Assembly: GCA_037952775.1 (NCBI GenBank)
Contig: JBANAY010000003.1
Span: 27,900,001-27,964,000, forward strand
Direction of reading: 5' to 3'
DNA: 64,000 bases
Source: Clonostachys chloroleuca
Taxonomy: Eukaryota; Ascomycota; Sordariomycetes; Hypocreales; Bionectriaceae
Of this stretch, positions 35,244 through 46,507 are shown piece by piece. A program made the position numbers and the translations under genes. The notes below the pieces were generated by a model, which saw only the letters and a list, made by a program, of their open reading frames with translations, was not told the origin of the DNA and did no database searches. The number at the start of each line of letters is the position of its first letter. Position 1 is the first letter of the stretch.

Positions 35244-36476
35244 TTACAAACCCACTGGTCGAAGACCCCGAAGAGTCTTGAGAGAGCTAGATGTGCTAAG
35301 GATACGTCTCAATAGCTCTTTGTAGTCCCATCCAAGGCCGTTGGCAGCCATCAGAGTTAAACTTGCCTGATCGTCACGGCCTGGTCTTCCCGGGCCAGTC
35401 ATGTTCTGTTTTCTAAATTAGTTCCATGAGAACTCTCGAAATAGTATCTGTATACGACTTACAGGCTTCATGTTAACATCGAATAGCGCGAATGGAGAAT
35501 CAGGAGAGTTCTTGAAACGCCGTACGTCTATCCGAATGGGCGCCGTTAAACCTAACAGAGACGCTGCCTTCTCACACTCCCTCGCCACGCGATTGTACAG
35601 AGGGTCGGCGTCGCCGTTTTCCACAACGCGGGAATTAGCTGTGACGGCCACCACGCCGTTGTATGGTGCAATGCCGTCCTGGTGATTAAATCGGGAGACC
35701 ACGGGGAGAGCCCAATAGCCCTTCCCTTTCTCCGTCGGAGGCATAACGGTCACAGTTGCCTCCTCGCCCTTGAGAAATTCCTCAATCATAAAGCTCATGT
35801 TGCCGTCGGAGAGCGCTGAGGCGTGACTGATGAATTCATCTTTGTTGTGGCAGACTTTGACGCCATGGCTTCCACGGCCGCGGATGGGCTTCGCGACCAC
35901 CGGGTACGAAAGGTGCTCAGCGACAGCGGCGATATCCATGGCGGATCGAGATGGGGCGGTAAAAACGCGGGGCATGGTGAAGCCTCCGACAGAGCGCAAG
36001 TAGTCGTTGACATATTCTTTGTCATCGTACTTCTCTACTACCAGCGGCCCCTGCCCGATCACGCGTAACTTTTCCTCAAAGCGCGAAAGGCGAGCCGATG
36101 TCTGGAGGGGATGCGACGCGAATACAATCGTGTTGGACCATAGGTAGTTGGCGCCCTTGTCGACGGCACTCAAGATGCCCTCCTCGGTATCGGGGAAGCA
36201 CCAATCGCCATCCTCCTCGGGCACAGGGCTTTGGGTGGGCGTGATGACGTTGACGTTGGCGCACTGGGCCAGATTATAGGCAATGTCGGCTCCTGAGTCT
36301 TGGTAGCCGCCGGGCTTCTTGGGCTTCTGGACGCCATTGATGATGGGAGGCTCGAGGGCTTGGTAGAGGACGGCGACCCGGGGAGAGGCCAATGCCGAGT
36401 ATCGGGCTAGGCGATTCGCGTACCGCCACGGAAGCAGCAGCTGGCGAGCTGGTTTGGCGGTAATGTGAAGCATCAT
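35244..36476 (-). CDS. ATP-grasp protein, D-Ala-D-Ala ligase-like
   Basis: Predicted cytosolic ATP-dependent ligase-like protein of 391 aa from two exons, 35463-36476 and 35244-35405. The 57-nt phase-0 intron (donor GTAAGT) joins FALFDVNMKP to NMTGPGRPGRDDQASL; unspliced reading adds unrelated residues and stops. Start ATG at 36476, the first of two candidates, since the longer frame begins at TTG. The ATP-grasp core shows LSYPVVAKPIRGRGSHGVKV (ATP-binding lysine and glycine-rich loop), FMIEEFLKGEEATVTVMPP, and IRIDVRRF with FDVNMKPNMTGPGR as the metal-binding Asp/Asn end. This fungal branch is related to bacterial D-alanine ligase, but fungi lack peptidoglycan; the real substrate is unknown. 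A basic N-terminus could hint at mitochondrial targeting (weak). Confidence 0.85.
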
Positions 36477-38031
36477 GAACACCAAGACGAGCTGTGCTCA
36501 AGGCGAATCAATTCATCAGGACAAATGAATGTCGCAGGATGGTTGACTCTGTAGCTCTTTTGACACTGAGAAATACCCTCGGGAGCCGGGTTTGTCCCGA
36601 TGTTGCTCGTTTGTTTGCTTCAAGTTGGAGCCTCAAAACCGGCGTAAACCCGAGAGTGGGTTTGCACCTAAACCTGAGTTTGGGCGGCCATTGACTTACG
36701 AGACCGGCCATATCCCGACAAGAGTAGCCTGGTTTGGATTGGCCATTGAGAGTGGCAAAGTAGTGAAGATGGGGATGGGGGTGGAAGAGCCAAGTCAAAT
36801 GAGCACACAACAAGAAATGAGTTGGATTAGATTTCATCATGCATGGTGAATGAAAATCTTATCAATCTTGGCCCCCTGCTTGACCTTTGCGCTATTTCTT
36901 ACCTTTCATATGGGCTCCGCCGTGTAGTCTTAGTATCCCTCCCTAGGAAGATGGTTATAAAATGGGTCCTTCTGCGTTAATAAAACCACATGCAGCTAAT
37001 TTGAAGGTCATCCATCACTTGTTGGGCGGAGCTCTTTAAGTCTTACAGAGAGCGAGAGGTAGCTTCGGAGGGGGCAAGGCAGAGACATTGAAATCACTTC
37101 AATAGCAGATTGAAGTAGATTGAAGTAAATAATAGTTGCAAAATAGCATTGATCAAGACTGAAGAGACGGTTGTGCCAGGTGGTGCTCGATACGACCAGC
37201 CCATGATGCCTTATTTGAAGCAAAGTTGGACACCCTGCCAAACAGCTCTCACACTTATTTCATCACCGTTGGCTATTCATACTCCTGAGTACGAGCCAAC
37301 TCAGGGAGGAAGCAATTAAATCGTCCGCGCGAGATCTGTGAATTGAGATGCATCTGACAGCGTCTGACCATCTATTAAGGAATCCCTTGTCCTGATATAG
37401 GTGTAGGTCTGTCACGCTATACAACCTGCCAATGATGTCGAAATGAGGCCTCCTAAATATCGGAAACTGTCTCCGTCAAAAGACCATTATGAAATCACTT
37501 TACTCTGTCTGAGGTTTTCCTCTAGGAGGCTAGATCAACCGGATTTGTTGACAATAGCCACTCATATATCCACTGCTGTTTCTACTGCTCATCTTGCAGA
37601 GGAGGTAGAGAGAAATGATCACGAATCCGGTGAAAACGAACACCCCGAAGTAAAGAATACTACCCAAGGATTCGATTACATATGGTCATCTAATTAATAT
37701 GCGCGAGTGTTGCGACATTTCATTGCATTCATACCTTCCTCAAATATGAGCGAACCCGACTCTGCCCCTGGTTTCCGTTACATCGGTCTACTATCGGACC
37801 CAACTTCTCCGCCAGCCAAGCTTCGCTAGGATCCAAGCCTTCCTGTTCGGGTGTATTTCAACCATCTACGTCACATCAGATCGCCTGAGCAGTTTCCTCG
37901 GGCTAAGACTTCTGTCAAATATCCGGATTTTTATCCTGAACCATCAGGCCATTTGTATAGCTATATAGCTAGGTAGATAAACTCAATCCATAACCGACTC
38001 TCTTTCAGAGCAGGTTATCAACAGCCTCGTC
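36477..38031. other. intergenic, no gene seen
   Basis: About 1.55 kb between divergent ATP-grasp and subtilase genes, thus holding both promoters. One 84-codon open frame at 37443-37697 has no recognised features. No RNA seen. Confidence 0.5.
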
Positions 38032-41000
38032 ATGATTTCCATATCGACACTGCTGCCGGCCTCGCTTCTTCTAGCTGGGGGCTTAGTGGCTGCCCAGTCA
38101 GAGAATTTCGAAGCAGAGCTCTTCAAGCCAACAAGATATATTGTTGAATTTTCCGATACTGGCTCAGCAAAGTTCAGGAAACGAGATGGGGAGAGTGTAA
38201 GTACCAGATATAAATTCATCAGCTGTTTGTCTCTCCTGACGATCTTAGGATACGGAGGCTTTTATTAGCATACTCCAGGACGGGAGCGTCAATGCAGAGC
38301 CAGCCATTACCTTCAACTCTGAACTTTTCCATGGAGCCTCCTTTGAGGTCACCAACGCTACGGACCAGGCCATAGCTGACATCCTGAACCTCCCCGAGGT
38401 AGGGAGACTGTGGCCAGCAGCATACATGACACTTGATGCCGAGTCTCAAGGCTTCCTCCAAGACTCGGAAGCCCTCGCTGCCTGGGATCCTCATAAGGAA
38501 ACCAATGTGTCACAAGTTCATGCCCTAGGCCACAAGGGTGAAGGTGTCGTCGTCGGCATCGTGGACACAGGTGCCGATTACACCCACCCCGCTCTGGGAG
38601 GCGGCCTCGGTGCCGGCTTCAAGATTGACGGCGGTTGGGATTTCATAGGTAATTCACCGGATGTGATGGACTGCAATGGCCATGGAACCCACGTTGCCGG
38701 TATTATCGGTGCCGATGATAAGTATGTTCAGGGCGTTGCGCCCAAGGCCACTCTCCGTCCATACAAAGTTTTTGATTGCTCGGGTGGTGCAACCGAGGAT
38801 ACTGCCATGGCGGCATTTATCCGGGCATATGAGGAGGGTGCAGATGTAATCAATGGCTCTCTGGGAGCAGACCGCGGATTTCCAGACGGGGCAATTGCTC
38901 TCTTGCTTTCGAGGATCCAAGAACAAGGTGTTCTTATCGTCGTCGCGGCAGGGAACTCGGGTGCACAAGGTATGTTGATGGAAGTCAAGCCAGATGAAGA
39001 GGCACAGTTCGCTAACTGTTGTGACTGTCCGATAGGACCATTTTACACTACGAACCTGGGAAACAACTTTGGCGGTCTCACCATTGGCAGTATTGAACAT
39101 GAGACTCTGATTGCGCACATGGTTACTGCCTACTCCTCGAGCGGGGAATCCAGAACTTTTGTAAGGCACAAGTTAACTCGATACTCGCTGTTACAAAGAA
39201 CTGACCTTATTCTGTAAGGCCTATACCAGCAACGATGGCCGACCATTCAATAGGACCGGAAATGTCACTGCCTCATGGTTGGACGCAGACACGCGAACAT
39301 TTAACCCTTGCCTTCAATGGACAGCACCATCCCCAATTCCAGACGACAACCTCATCGTTTTGCCGTTAGTAACCCTTCCTCGCTTCCCAGCTTCTTCTAA
39401 CATATTTCAGACGCAACACTCTTTGCAGCTGGCAGAGCCATGATAACATCCTCAACAATAGAGCCGACTGGGCATTTTGGTATAACCTTAAGGATGCTGA
39501 GTATGAAGTGCCTACCCGCCTGATATACGATCCCTCGGTCCAGCCCGTAGGCAGTGAGTGAGATTCCTACTCTGTTAATGCAAACGACCCCGCTGATATA
39601 TATGAATTCAATAGCGGCCTTGATTAGCTACGAAGATGGTGACTGGTTGGTCACACAGCACGAGAACGGTTTCGACGTCACCTACAGTTTCGATCCTGAT
39701 AGTTCTCCGGTAGCTGCTGAGAGACCAAGCTGGGCAGGCGGTAGACTCAACAATTGGAGTTCATGGGGTCCTACTATCGATGGGCGAATGAAGCCCGAGG
39801 TCGTTGCGCCAGGTGAGCTTTATAACATTGTTATTCTTGACATCGCGTTGCAATACTGATGATAATTTGATAGGTGGTACGATCTACAACACTGCTGCGG
39901 GCGGTGGCTGGGTCACGTACTCCGGAACAAGCATGGCTTCTCCATATGTAAGTTATAGAGTCACTCCATTGACCATGATAAAAGCTGACTGACTGACTTA
40001 CTAATTATAGGCTGCTGGTCTCGGTGCTCTCGTTCTTGGTGTACACGGCACACGCGCGGAGAAATCTGACGCAGCTGCTTCCGCTCGTCGTCGGATAATC
40101 GCCAGCACTAGATCGATCAAAAATCCAGACGGATCTGGTGCACCCGCGTAAGAGACAATCTGTTGTAAAGGAAGGATCAGACTGTCAGAATCAATGTGCT
40201 GACTATGAATAAAATGTGTAGGTCAGTTGGCCAGCAGGGCGCGGGTCTTGTCGATGGACTCAAGGCGGTGCTCTCCTCGACCACTGTCAACCCGTCATAC
40301 ATCCAACTCAACGATACAGATAATTTTAAGTCTACCAATGAGATACAGATTACCAACAATGGAGACGAGCAGGTCACATACAAGCTTACCCACAGCACTG
40401 AGCCAACGTATTTTCCCCGAAACGCTGAAAATGGCCTTTTCATCTTGTCGCCACCCCATTCCACCGAAAGCGGCGACCTGGCTAGTGTCGAGCTCTCAGT
40501 AGAAGAGGTTACCATTGCCGCTGGTGAGACTGTGAGCGTTGAAGTTCACTTTACTGAGCCTTCCGCAAGCGACAACAGCACGTTCCCCATATACGGGGGT
40601 GCCATTGTCATATCCGGAAACAATGACGAGACTGTCCGCGTATCTTATTTGGGTAAGAATCTTTTCCGGCGAGAATCTTATCAATCGCGCTAACTCCAAG
40701 CCCTTGCCTAGGTCTCAAAGGTTCCATCAACAACTTCCCTCACTTTGGTGGTATTAGCCCACCCTTTCTGGATCCTGACGGCCAGGCCATGACAGAAGGA
40801 AAGACCTATTCCTTCAATGAACAAAACGTCCCTTACCTGCCATTCGTCATCGCATGGTCAACAAAAGAGTTCAGTTTCGATGTAAGTGGCATTACCTGGA
40901 CTCCCTCGTAAATCCAAGCCTGCTGAATCAATGCCTACTCTGCGTAGTTTGTCGGTAAAGACTGGTCACCCGAGGACTGGGCCTGGCCACTTGTCCCCAG

Positions 41001-41262
41001 AGAGAAGAATTTCTTCGGCAGCTTCCGGACCGTTGGTGACGGAGATGATTTCGTGGTCGCTGACTTCCCCATCGCGAACTTCCCACGGCTAAGTAGAGAA
41101 TTCCACGCCAGACCATCCGGTACATTCTCATGGGGCGGGGAGCTCGTGGATGGCGAGTATAGATATCTAAGGAGGTCTTTGAAGACTTTTGGGGACCCGA
41201 ACAGGATCGAGGATTGGCAGTGGGATCTGTCGCCGTGGTTTGGCGTGCAGCGCGGCGCTTGA
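38032..41262 (+). CDS. secreted subtilisin-like serine protease (family S8, minor extracellular protease type)
   Basis: Predicted 874-aa secreted peptidase from 11 exons: 38032-38196, 38249-38969, 39036-39160, 39219-39364, 39411-39553, 39615-39812, 39874-39947, 40011-40147, 40222-40652, 40712-40881, 40948-41262. Introns are 46-74 nt and all phases agree. A signal peptide (about 1-22, ending VAAQS) precedes an inhibitor-like propeptide (PTRYIVEFSDTG) with a KR site. The catalytic triad is Asp161 in GIVDTGADYTHP, His200 in CNGHGTHVAG and Ser519 in SGTSMASPYAAG, with the oxyanion Asn in VAAGNSG. A PA-like insert separates His and Ser. A beta-rich Fn3-like region (about 560-710) and a C-terminal domain ending WDLSPWFGVQRGA follow. 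Such enzymes digest protein outside the cell. No lesion seen. Confidence 0.92.
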
Positions 41263-42201
41263 GGAGGCTATTTGTGCCGGGGCAATACGGGGATGGCACT
41301 TTTGAAGAATGATAAGTGTGTTGACTACGAGAGCTGTCGACAGCCGATTTATCTCAAACTTGCAACCTCAATGTGTGTGTGTGTCTCTTCTACGCTTTGA
41401 ATAAGTGGAATCTTACTTAATGATAAGATTACTACTCATGCTACCAGTCTAGAACTCAAAAATTGAGCAGCGTTTGCTTCTGAATGATCTATCCTTGCAG
41501 CCAGTTCTTGTGTGGTTTGGTGATGAAATCTTATGCTGCGGCGATGCTTGCTTGCTAGATTCGGCGCATCACGGGCCACGAGCTTGTTCAATCAACGCGC
41601 CGCCTAGAGTAGAAAGAACCCTTTATTTTGACTCTCTAAATAAGTAATCAGCCGCCATAATAGCCGCTAGCGAAGTGGTTAGTAAGGCTGGAGGGGCCTG
41701 GTATCTCATAACCTCCTCGCTTCGCAATGTGATGCGCGGTTGTTCAGCTGGAGAGAAAACGGTGGGGTTGTAGGGACAATCTAGTCCGGAAAGGGCAATT
41801 TCGGTCGGACCGTGGCTCGTGCCATCGACTAACCTCCTTAAGCAAACATTTGTGGTGCTGCGGCAGTCGAAAAGAACCAATCAGGACGAGCGCAAGTACA
41901 CCTTTGTGACGGATGGTGGTAGAGTGCCAAGGTGACTGCAGTTGCCCCCTGCATTTTGAGTTCTCAGCGCACGCACCAATCATCAACGTGCCCAAGTAAG
42001 GTAAATGTAGGTACGTCTATGCGTTGTTCTCAACATTCATTACCTTTATATAACCCGTATTCCAATTTCTTAACCTCGAAAATCTCAGTGATGAGCACAG
42101 CCGCATACCGAGCCGTGTATTACAGCTATCTTTGCAATCAGCAATCTGGACGACATCCTATACAACGTCCCATACTTCAAGTTGCCACTATCTCGTCCAA
42201 C
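41263..42201. other. intergenic, no gene seen
   Basis: Between the subtilase and the zinc-finger-like gene. Short frames only; the downstream half is the likely promoter. Confidence 0.5.
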
Positions 42202-43343
42202 ATGCTACAGCAAGATGAAGCGCCCAGTCAGCTGCGCGGGAGAGATCAACTATTTCCCAACACAGCCCCTCATGATCCGCGAAACCAGAACGTCCGTAGG
42301 TGCAATCTTCCTTTTTATATAGGCAAAGCTTGCGCTTCATTTGTTTTTCTCGTAACTAATTTCCGGCCAACTCTATTTAGGCCCTGCCGATCTACCGTCC
42401 CTCTCCAGCCCCAGAGCCTCCAATAGCCCATTGGCCTGTCCCTTTTACAAATTCAACCCCGTCCTTTATGATGAATGCAAGAAATTCCAGTTCGCCCGAA
42501 TTTCGGACATGAAGCAGCATCTCGTTCGCTCTCACTCAGTGTCAGAACCTTCCACGCTTTCCTGCAATGTGTGCCATAGCCCGTTCGTCGATGAGCAATC
42601 TAAGAGGCTTCATCTCCGCGAAGGCGGTTGTAGCATCGTCGCTGTGCCGGAAAAGCTCTCGCTCCACGAGGTCGCCAGTTTGAAAGAAACAAAATTTCCC
42701 CGAGGATCCAGTGCTGCGAGCCAATGGTTTGCCATATGGAACCAACTCTTTCCCGGACACACCCAGCCACAGACTCCCTACAAGGAGTCCAACAGCATCA
42801 AGGAGACTATTTCTCTCTTCTCGCCTACTGTGGAGATTTATCTCCATGACGCCTTCCCTATTCTCTCTCAACAACATCCCCAAAACAACGTCTCCCCCGT
42901 AAAGATAATCATAGACAAGGCCTGTCGTGATTTCTGCAACAGCTTTCCCATTTCACGTCAGGTGCCCTCCACCACACATCCAAGCCTGAATAATGCTGGC
43001 CATAGCCAGGGTAGTAGGATTGCTCCCGCTACTCTGGCATCGCCATCGTTTACAAGCCCAAACCATGATGCTACAGCCTTGGTTGAGTCTCACTCGCTTG
43101 GGAACAACTTGCCAAGCATGGCCCCCACTATCGATTCAGCCTTGGGGTTTGAGCTGGGCGGAATTTCGGCTTCTATCAACGCAGGGCTGGACAATACCTT
43201 CTTCATAGATGATCAATTCTCGCGTTACATCCATGAGCATACCTTTGGGCACGCGGATACAGATGAGTCCGGGTTTGCCGAGTAAGTATTTGGAGACGAT
43301 GAAGCACACCTGATTATTCAGAGCTGATGTTAGGCTCCAATAG
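42202..43343 (+). CDS. fungal C2H2-like zinc-finger protein
   Basis: Predicted nuclear protein of 334 aa from three exons: 42202-42295, 42381-43281 and 43334-43343. The first intron (GTAGGT donor, 85 nt) joins a short N-terminus to LSSPRASNSPLACPFYKFNP. The last intron has a perfect GTAAGT donor; it replaces an immediate stop after GFAE by GFAELQ, so the last exon is 10 nt. Without that intron the end would be 43285. The ACPFYKFNPVLYDECKKFQF-RISDMKQHLVRSH block matches the fungal zinc-finger-like motif in which two Cys and two His lie around RISDVKQHL. A second CNVCHSPF pair with RLHLREGGC could be another finger. The rest is Ser/Asn-rich. Upstream in-frame ATGs (42091) exist, so the start is uncertain. 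Possible transcription regulator. Confidence 0.7.
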
Positions 43344-44221
43344 GTACCATAGTTGATATTGTACTCATGGGAGTCCGAGTACATCAGATCAGCAATGGAA
43401 GATGCCAGACCCGACATCTTAACACAATCTCTACGTTATTTGATGGCATATCATGGTATCTATCTTATTTTCGTTATTTACTATGATCTTTTCCTTCTCT
43501 TTCCTTCTTTCTTCCCTTCTCTCTCCTTTGACTTTTTCCTACTTGTCCTCGTCTTTCTTTTCTCCTATCATTTTATTTGATAGTTCTCACTAGCGCAAGA
43601 AATGAAGGTGATAAGGTTTTGACGAATATCGTGATGACTTCGATGGTCATTGCCTCCGCGACCCAGGTACCGATCTTATTGACCACGAATTATGTAAATC
43701 CCAAGGAAGATTAGGAGTCTCAACCCTTATTTGACAGGTATTGCATTTTTGGAACCATCTAAGGCGCGTTGACTACACGGATTTAGACTAAAAGAATCAT
43801 AGGCGGTTGAATGCATCAGACAAAGGGATACCATAAGTAGGCCGGTCATCTGAAATCCATGAGAGTTCTCAACATATATATAGGGATTAGTCATATGCTA
43901 GTGACAAATGTCATGTACCCTAACGAGTCAATGCATCCGTGAATCTATTTATTCAGAAGAAGAATCGCGTGCTGTGCGCAACCCGCCTTCAATTTTGTCT
44001 AATAATTGAAGTCGCATTACCGTAATCTGTCGGAAGATGTGTTATCAGTTGGCATGCCCCAGCTATCTCGCCCCTAGGTAGGTACCTATATTAAGGCGGT
44101 CAAGTGCATGTCAGATTTCCTCAGCGCGCATCATCTTACTCCGCTCAAGTGTCATTGAACCTGAGGCTTGAGGCCACACGAATCCTCCTCAGCAAAATCG
44201 ATAGACCTGAGCTTTTTCGTC
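43344..44221. other. intergenic with long pyrimidine-rich tract
   Basis: Includes a C/T-rich strand at about 43487-43567. No gene seen. The second half precedes the P450 pseudogene. Confidence 0.5.
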
Positions 44222-46047
44222 ATGCTATTTGAAGCTGTAGCCGCTCTAGTAGTGGCTTGGGCCGTTACGAGTCTCCTCGAAAGCCTGTGGCAGCCCCAGC
44301 CCGATCTCCCCAGAGTGGGTGCAAATCCCGGACCTCTCGGCTTGCGGGCTTGGTGGGCGCGATGGAAATGGTACCAGACCGGACATAGGGACATAGCACA
44401 GCATTATGATCAGGTAAAGCAAAGAAAAAACATGCGCTCTAAAGATCTGTCCCGGGTCTGACCGCCCGGCAGCAAAGATCCCACGGATTCAACTACATCA
44501 TCCACACCATAACGGGGAATACTGTCGTTCTTGCACCTAGGTTCCTCAGTGAGCTCAACATGCTCCCAGAGTCTCAGCTGAGCTCCACGGCAGCATTGGT
44601 CGACAGCGTTTTGGGCGAGTATTCTGGGGTGGATGTTCTTCTTCGAGATCACCTAACGTCCGACATCTGCCGAGGAAGTTTTACCAGAAACCTACGTGAG
44701 TTGAGATTGCGGATACTGAGATATCTAATCTAAAACTCATCGTGGTAGCAACGTTCCTTCCCCTCATGTCTGAGGAGCTTGATGACGCTATGCTGGAGAT
44801 GTTGAATCCGAAAACAGGCAGAGGTAAGTTAACGACTCAAAGATCTGGTACATTCAAAAATATATTGTTCACTGACTCATGTCAAAAACTGTGGTCAACT
44901 CCAGAGTCGTATGTTGCATTCGAACTTCTGTATTCCATCATTCATCGCATTTTGTCCCTAGTTTTCGTGGGCAGGCAACACTGCCATGATCTAGCATGGA
45001 CACGTGCCGTAAGAGATCTTCCCGTCAACGTTGAAATCACGAAATTCATTTTGCTGTCTTTCCCCTCTTCCCTCCGAAACTTCATTGCGCCCATCATTCC
45101 CCAGCGGAATAATATTTTTCGTCAACGGAAGTTGGCGCGCGATGTGCTATTCCCATTCGGGAACGTGGTTGCTGGCGATGAGCCGAGCGTTATAAAGCTT
45201 TTAATAGAGAGCAAAAAGGATCATGATCCTGACAGCTTGACAGCCAGACTTTTGCTTTTGACGGCAGCAGCGGTAGGTGCAAATTCAATCGGTATATTGG
45301 ATGAGGATGACTAAATTTTAAACGTCTAAAGCTTCATACATCGACCATGGCAGCGACTCATGCCCTCTTTGATCTATGTGCTATGCCGGAGTATGTTGGA
45401 GCCCTACGAGCCGAGGCGCAGTCGGCTCTAGCAGAGAGTGGCGGAGTATGGCAGTATTCGACCATCAAGAACCTGCGTCAACTGGATAGTTTCTTGAAAG
45501 AATCGCAGCGTGTGAACCAATCCACCTTCCGTAAGTTTCCGTCTTCTCCCAGCCCCTCCGGACCAGCATGAGACTTCGTTTGAGGCTCACGATTACTGCA
45601 TAGTTGGCTTTGATCGTAAAGTCATATCCGCCATCAAGATTGTCCGACGGAACTATCCTTCCTCCCGGATCATTGATTATGATGCCCGGAGGACCCATGT
45701 CTCGAGACCCAAAATACTATAAGAGCCCAGGCAGTTTCGAGGGCCGTCGCTTTTACAGCCCTGTCGCTAATCTCAGTGACGATGTTTCAAAAGCTACGGC
45801 GTGTACGACGCAAGACTATACAAGTATTGAGCCGGGAAACCTTTCATGGGGGAATGGCAGGTTCACTTGTCCAGGACGATGGTACGGCGCCGCCATGATC
45901 AAACTTATCCTGGCGAACGTGCTCATCAAGTATGATGTCTCGTTTGCTGAAGGCCAAACTTAACGTCTAGCAAATACCAAGTATGACACCGAGGTGCATC
46001 CTGACTTTGGCGCGAAGGTTTGTTTTGCCATGAGGCAATTAGACTGA
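44222..46047 (+). pseudogene. cytochrome P450 gene, frameshifted and truncated
   Basis: A clear fungal P450 with one N-terminal membrane anchor. Exons 44222-44413, 44473-44695, 44749-44823, 44905-45272 and 45332-45530 join in phase (HYDQ to QRSHGFNYIIHTITGN; RNL to PTFLPLMSEELDDA; TAAA to LHTSTMAATHALFDL). In the next exon the frame fails. LGFDRKVISAIK must shift by one base near 45636-45642 to reach LSDGTILPPGSLI and the haem-binding LSWGNGRFTCPGRWYG (Cys ligand present). A TAA at 45961-45963 then ends the frame, although related-looking sequence continues to 46047. The shift has no intron explanation. The enzyme would be microsomal and NADPH-P450-reductase dependent; substrate unknown. It lies head to head distance-wise with a second broken P450 on the other strand (convergent). 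An assembly error could explain the shift alone. Confidence 0.8.
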
Positions 46048-46094
46048 GTAATTCTCTCCCAAAGTGCAGCTGTTTGAGGGTTTAACATACTATT

Positions 46095-46113
46095 GGGGGG
46101 GGGGGGGGGGGGG
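46095..46113 (+). repeat. 19-bp poly-G tract
   Basis: Uninterrupted run of 19 G in the intergenic space between the two P450 relics. A run this long is unusual and its exact length is likely to be unreliable in the assembly. Confidence 0.85.
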
Positions 46114-46507
46114 TGACCAGCATACATAACATCGCATCAAATTGCAAGGACTACTAGCGAGCCATGCTCCTAGACGTTTCCTTGCCGGCTCCAGATGGGC
46201 AATTTTACAGTCTGCGTCATGCAGTCAGCAACAGAGTTATCCTGGTCCACGTGGAGCTTCGAATTGTCTTATGGCTTTATGAGTTTATGTTCCTTTTCTA
46301 ATTCGTAATATTTATCTTTTTAGCTGTTACTGTTAAAAATGATATATTCATGCATTTTGCTAGTCCTAATCCTACTTGTAAGGTGGCTATATTATTTACA
46401 ATGCATAATACTCTTATACATACTAAGACTTGGTATATTATTCTATGGTATTTATCATAGCAATCTTTTGTGTTAATATCTTCGTAACCTTAATAAGCTG
46501 TCCAGAC

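Noticed and set aside
43487..43567. C/T-rich tract, considered as a coding exon or repeat array
   Set aside because: Simple pyrimidine-rich low complexity with no repeated unit and no coding signal.
44824..44904. Reading through the in-frame 81-nt segment of the first P450 as coding
   Set aside because: It begins with a perfect GTAAGT, has a CTGAC branch and CAG end, and its translation lacks P450 character, so an intron is preferred, though not proven.
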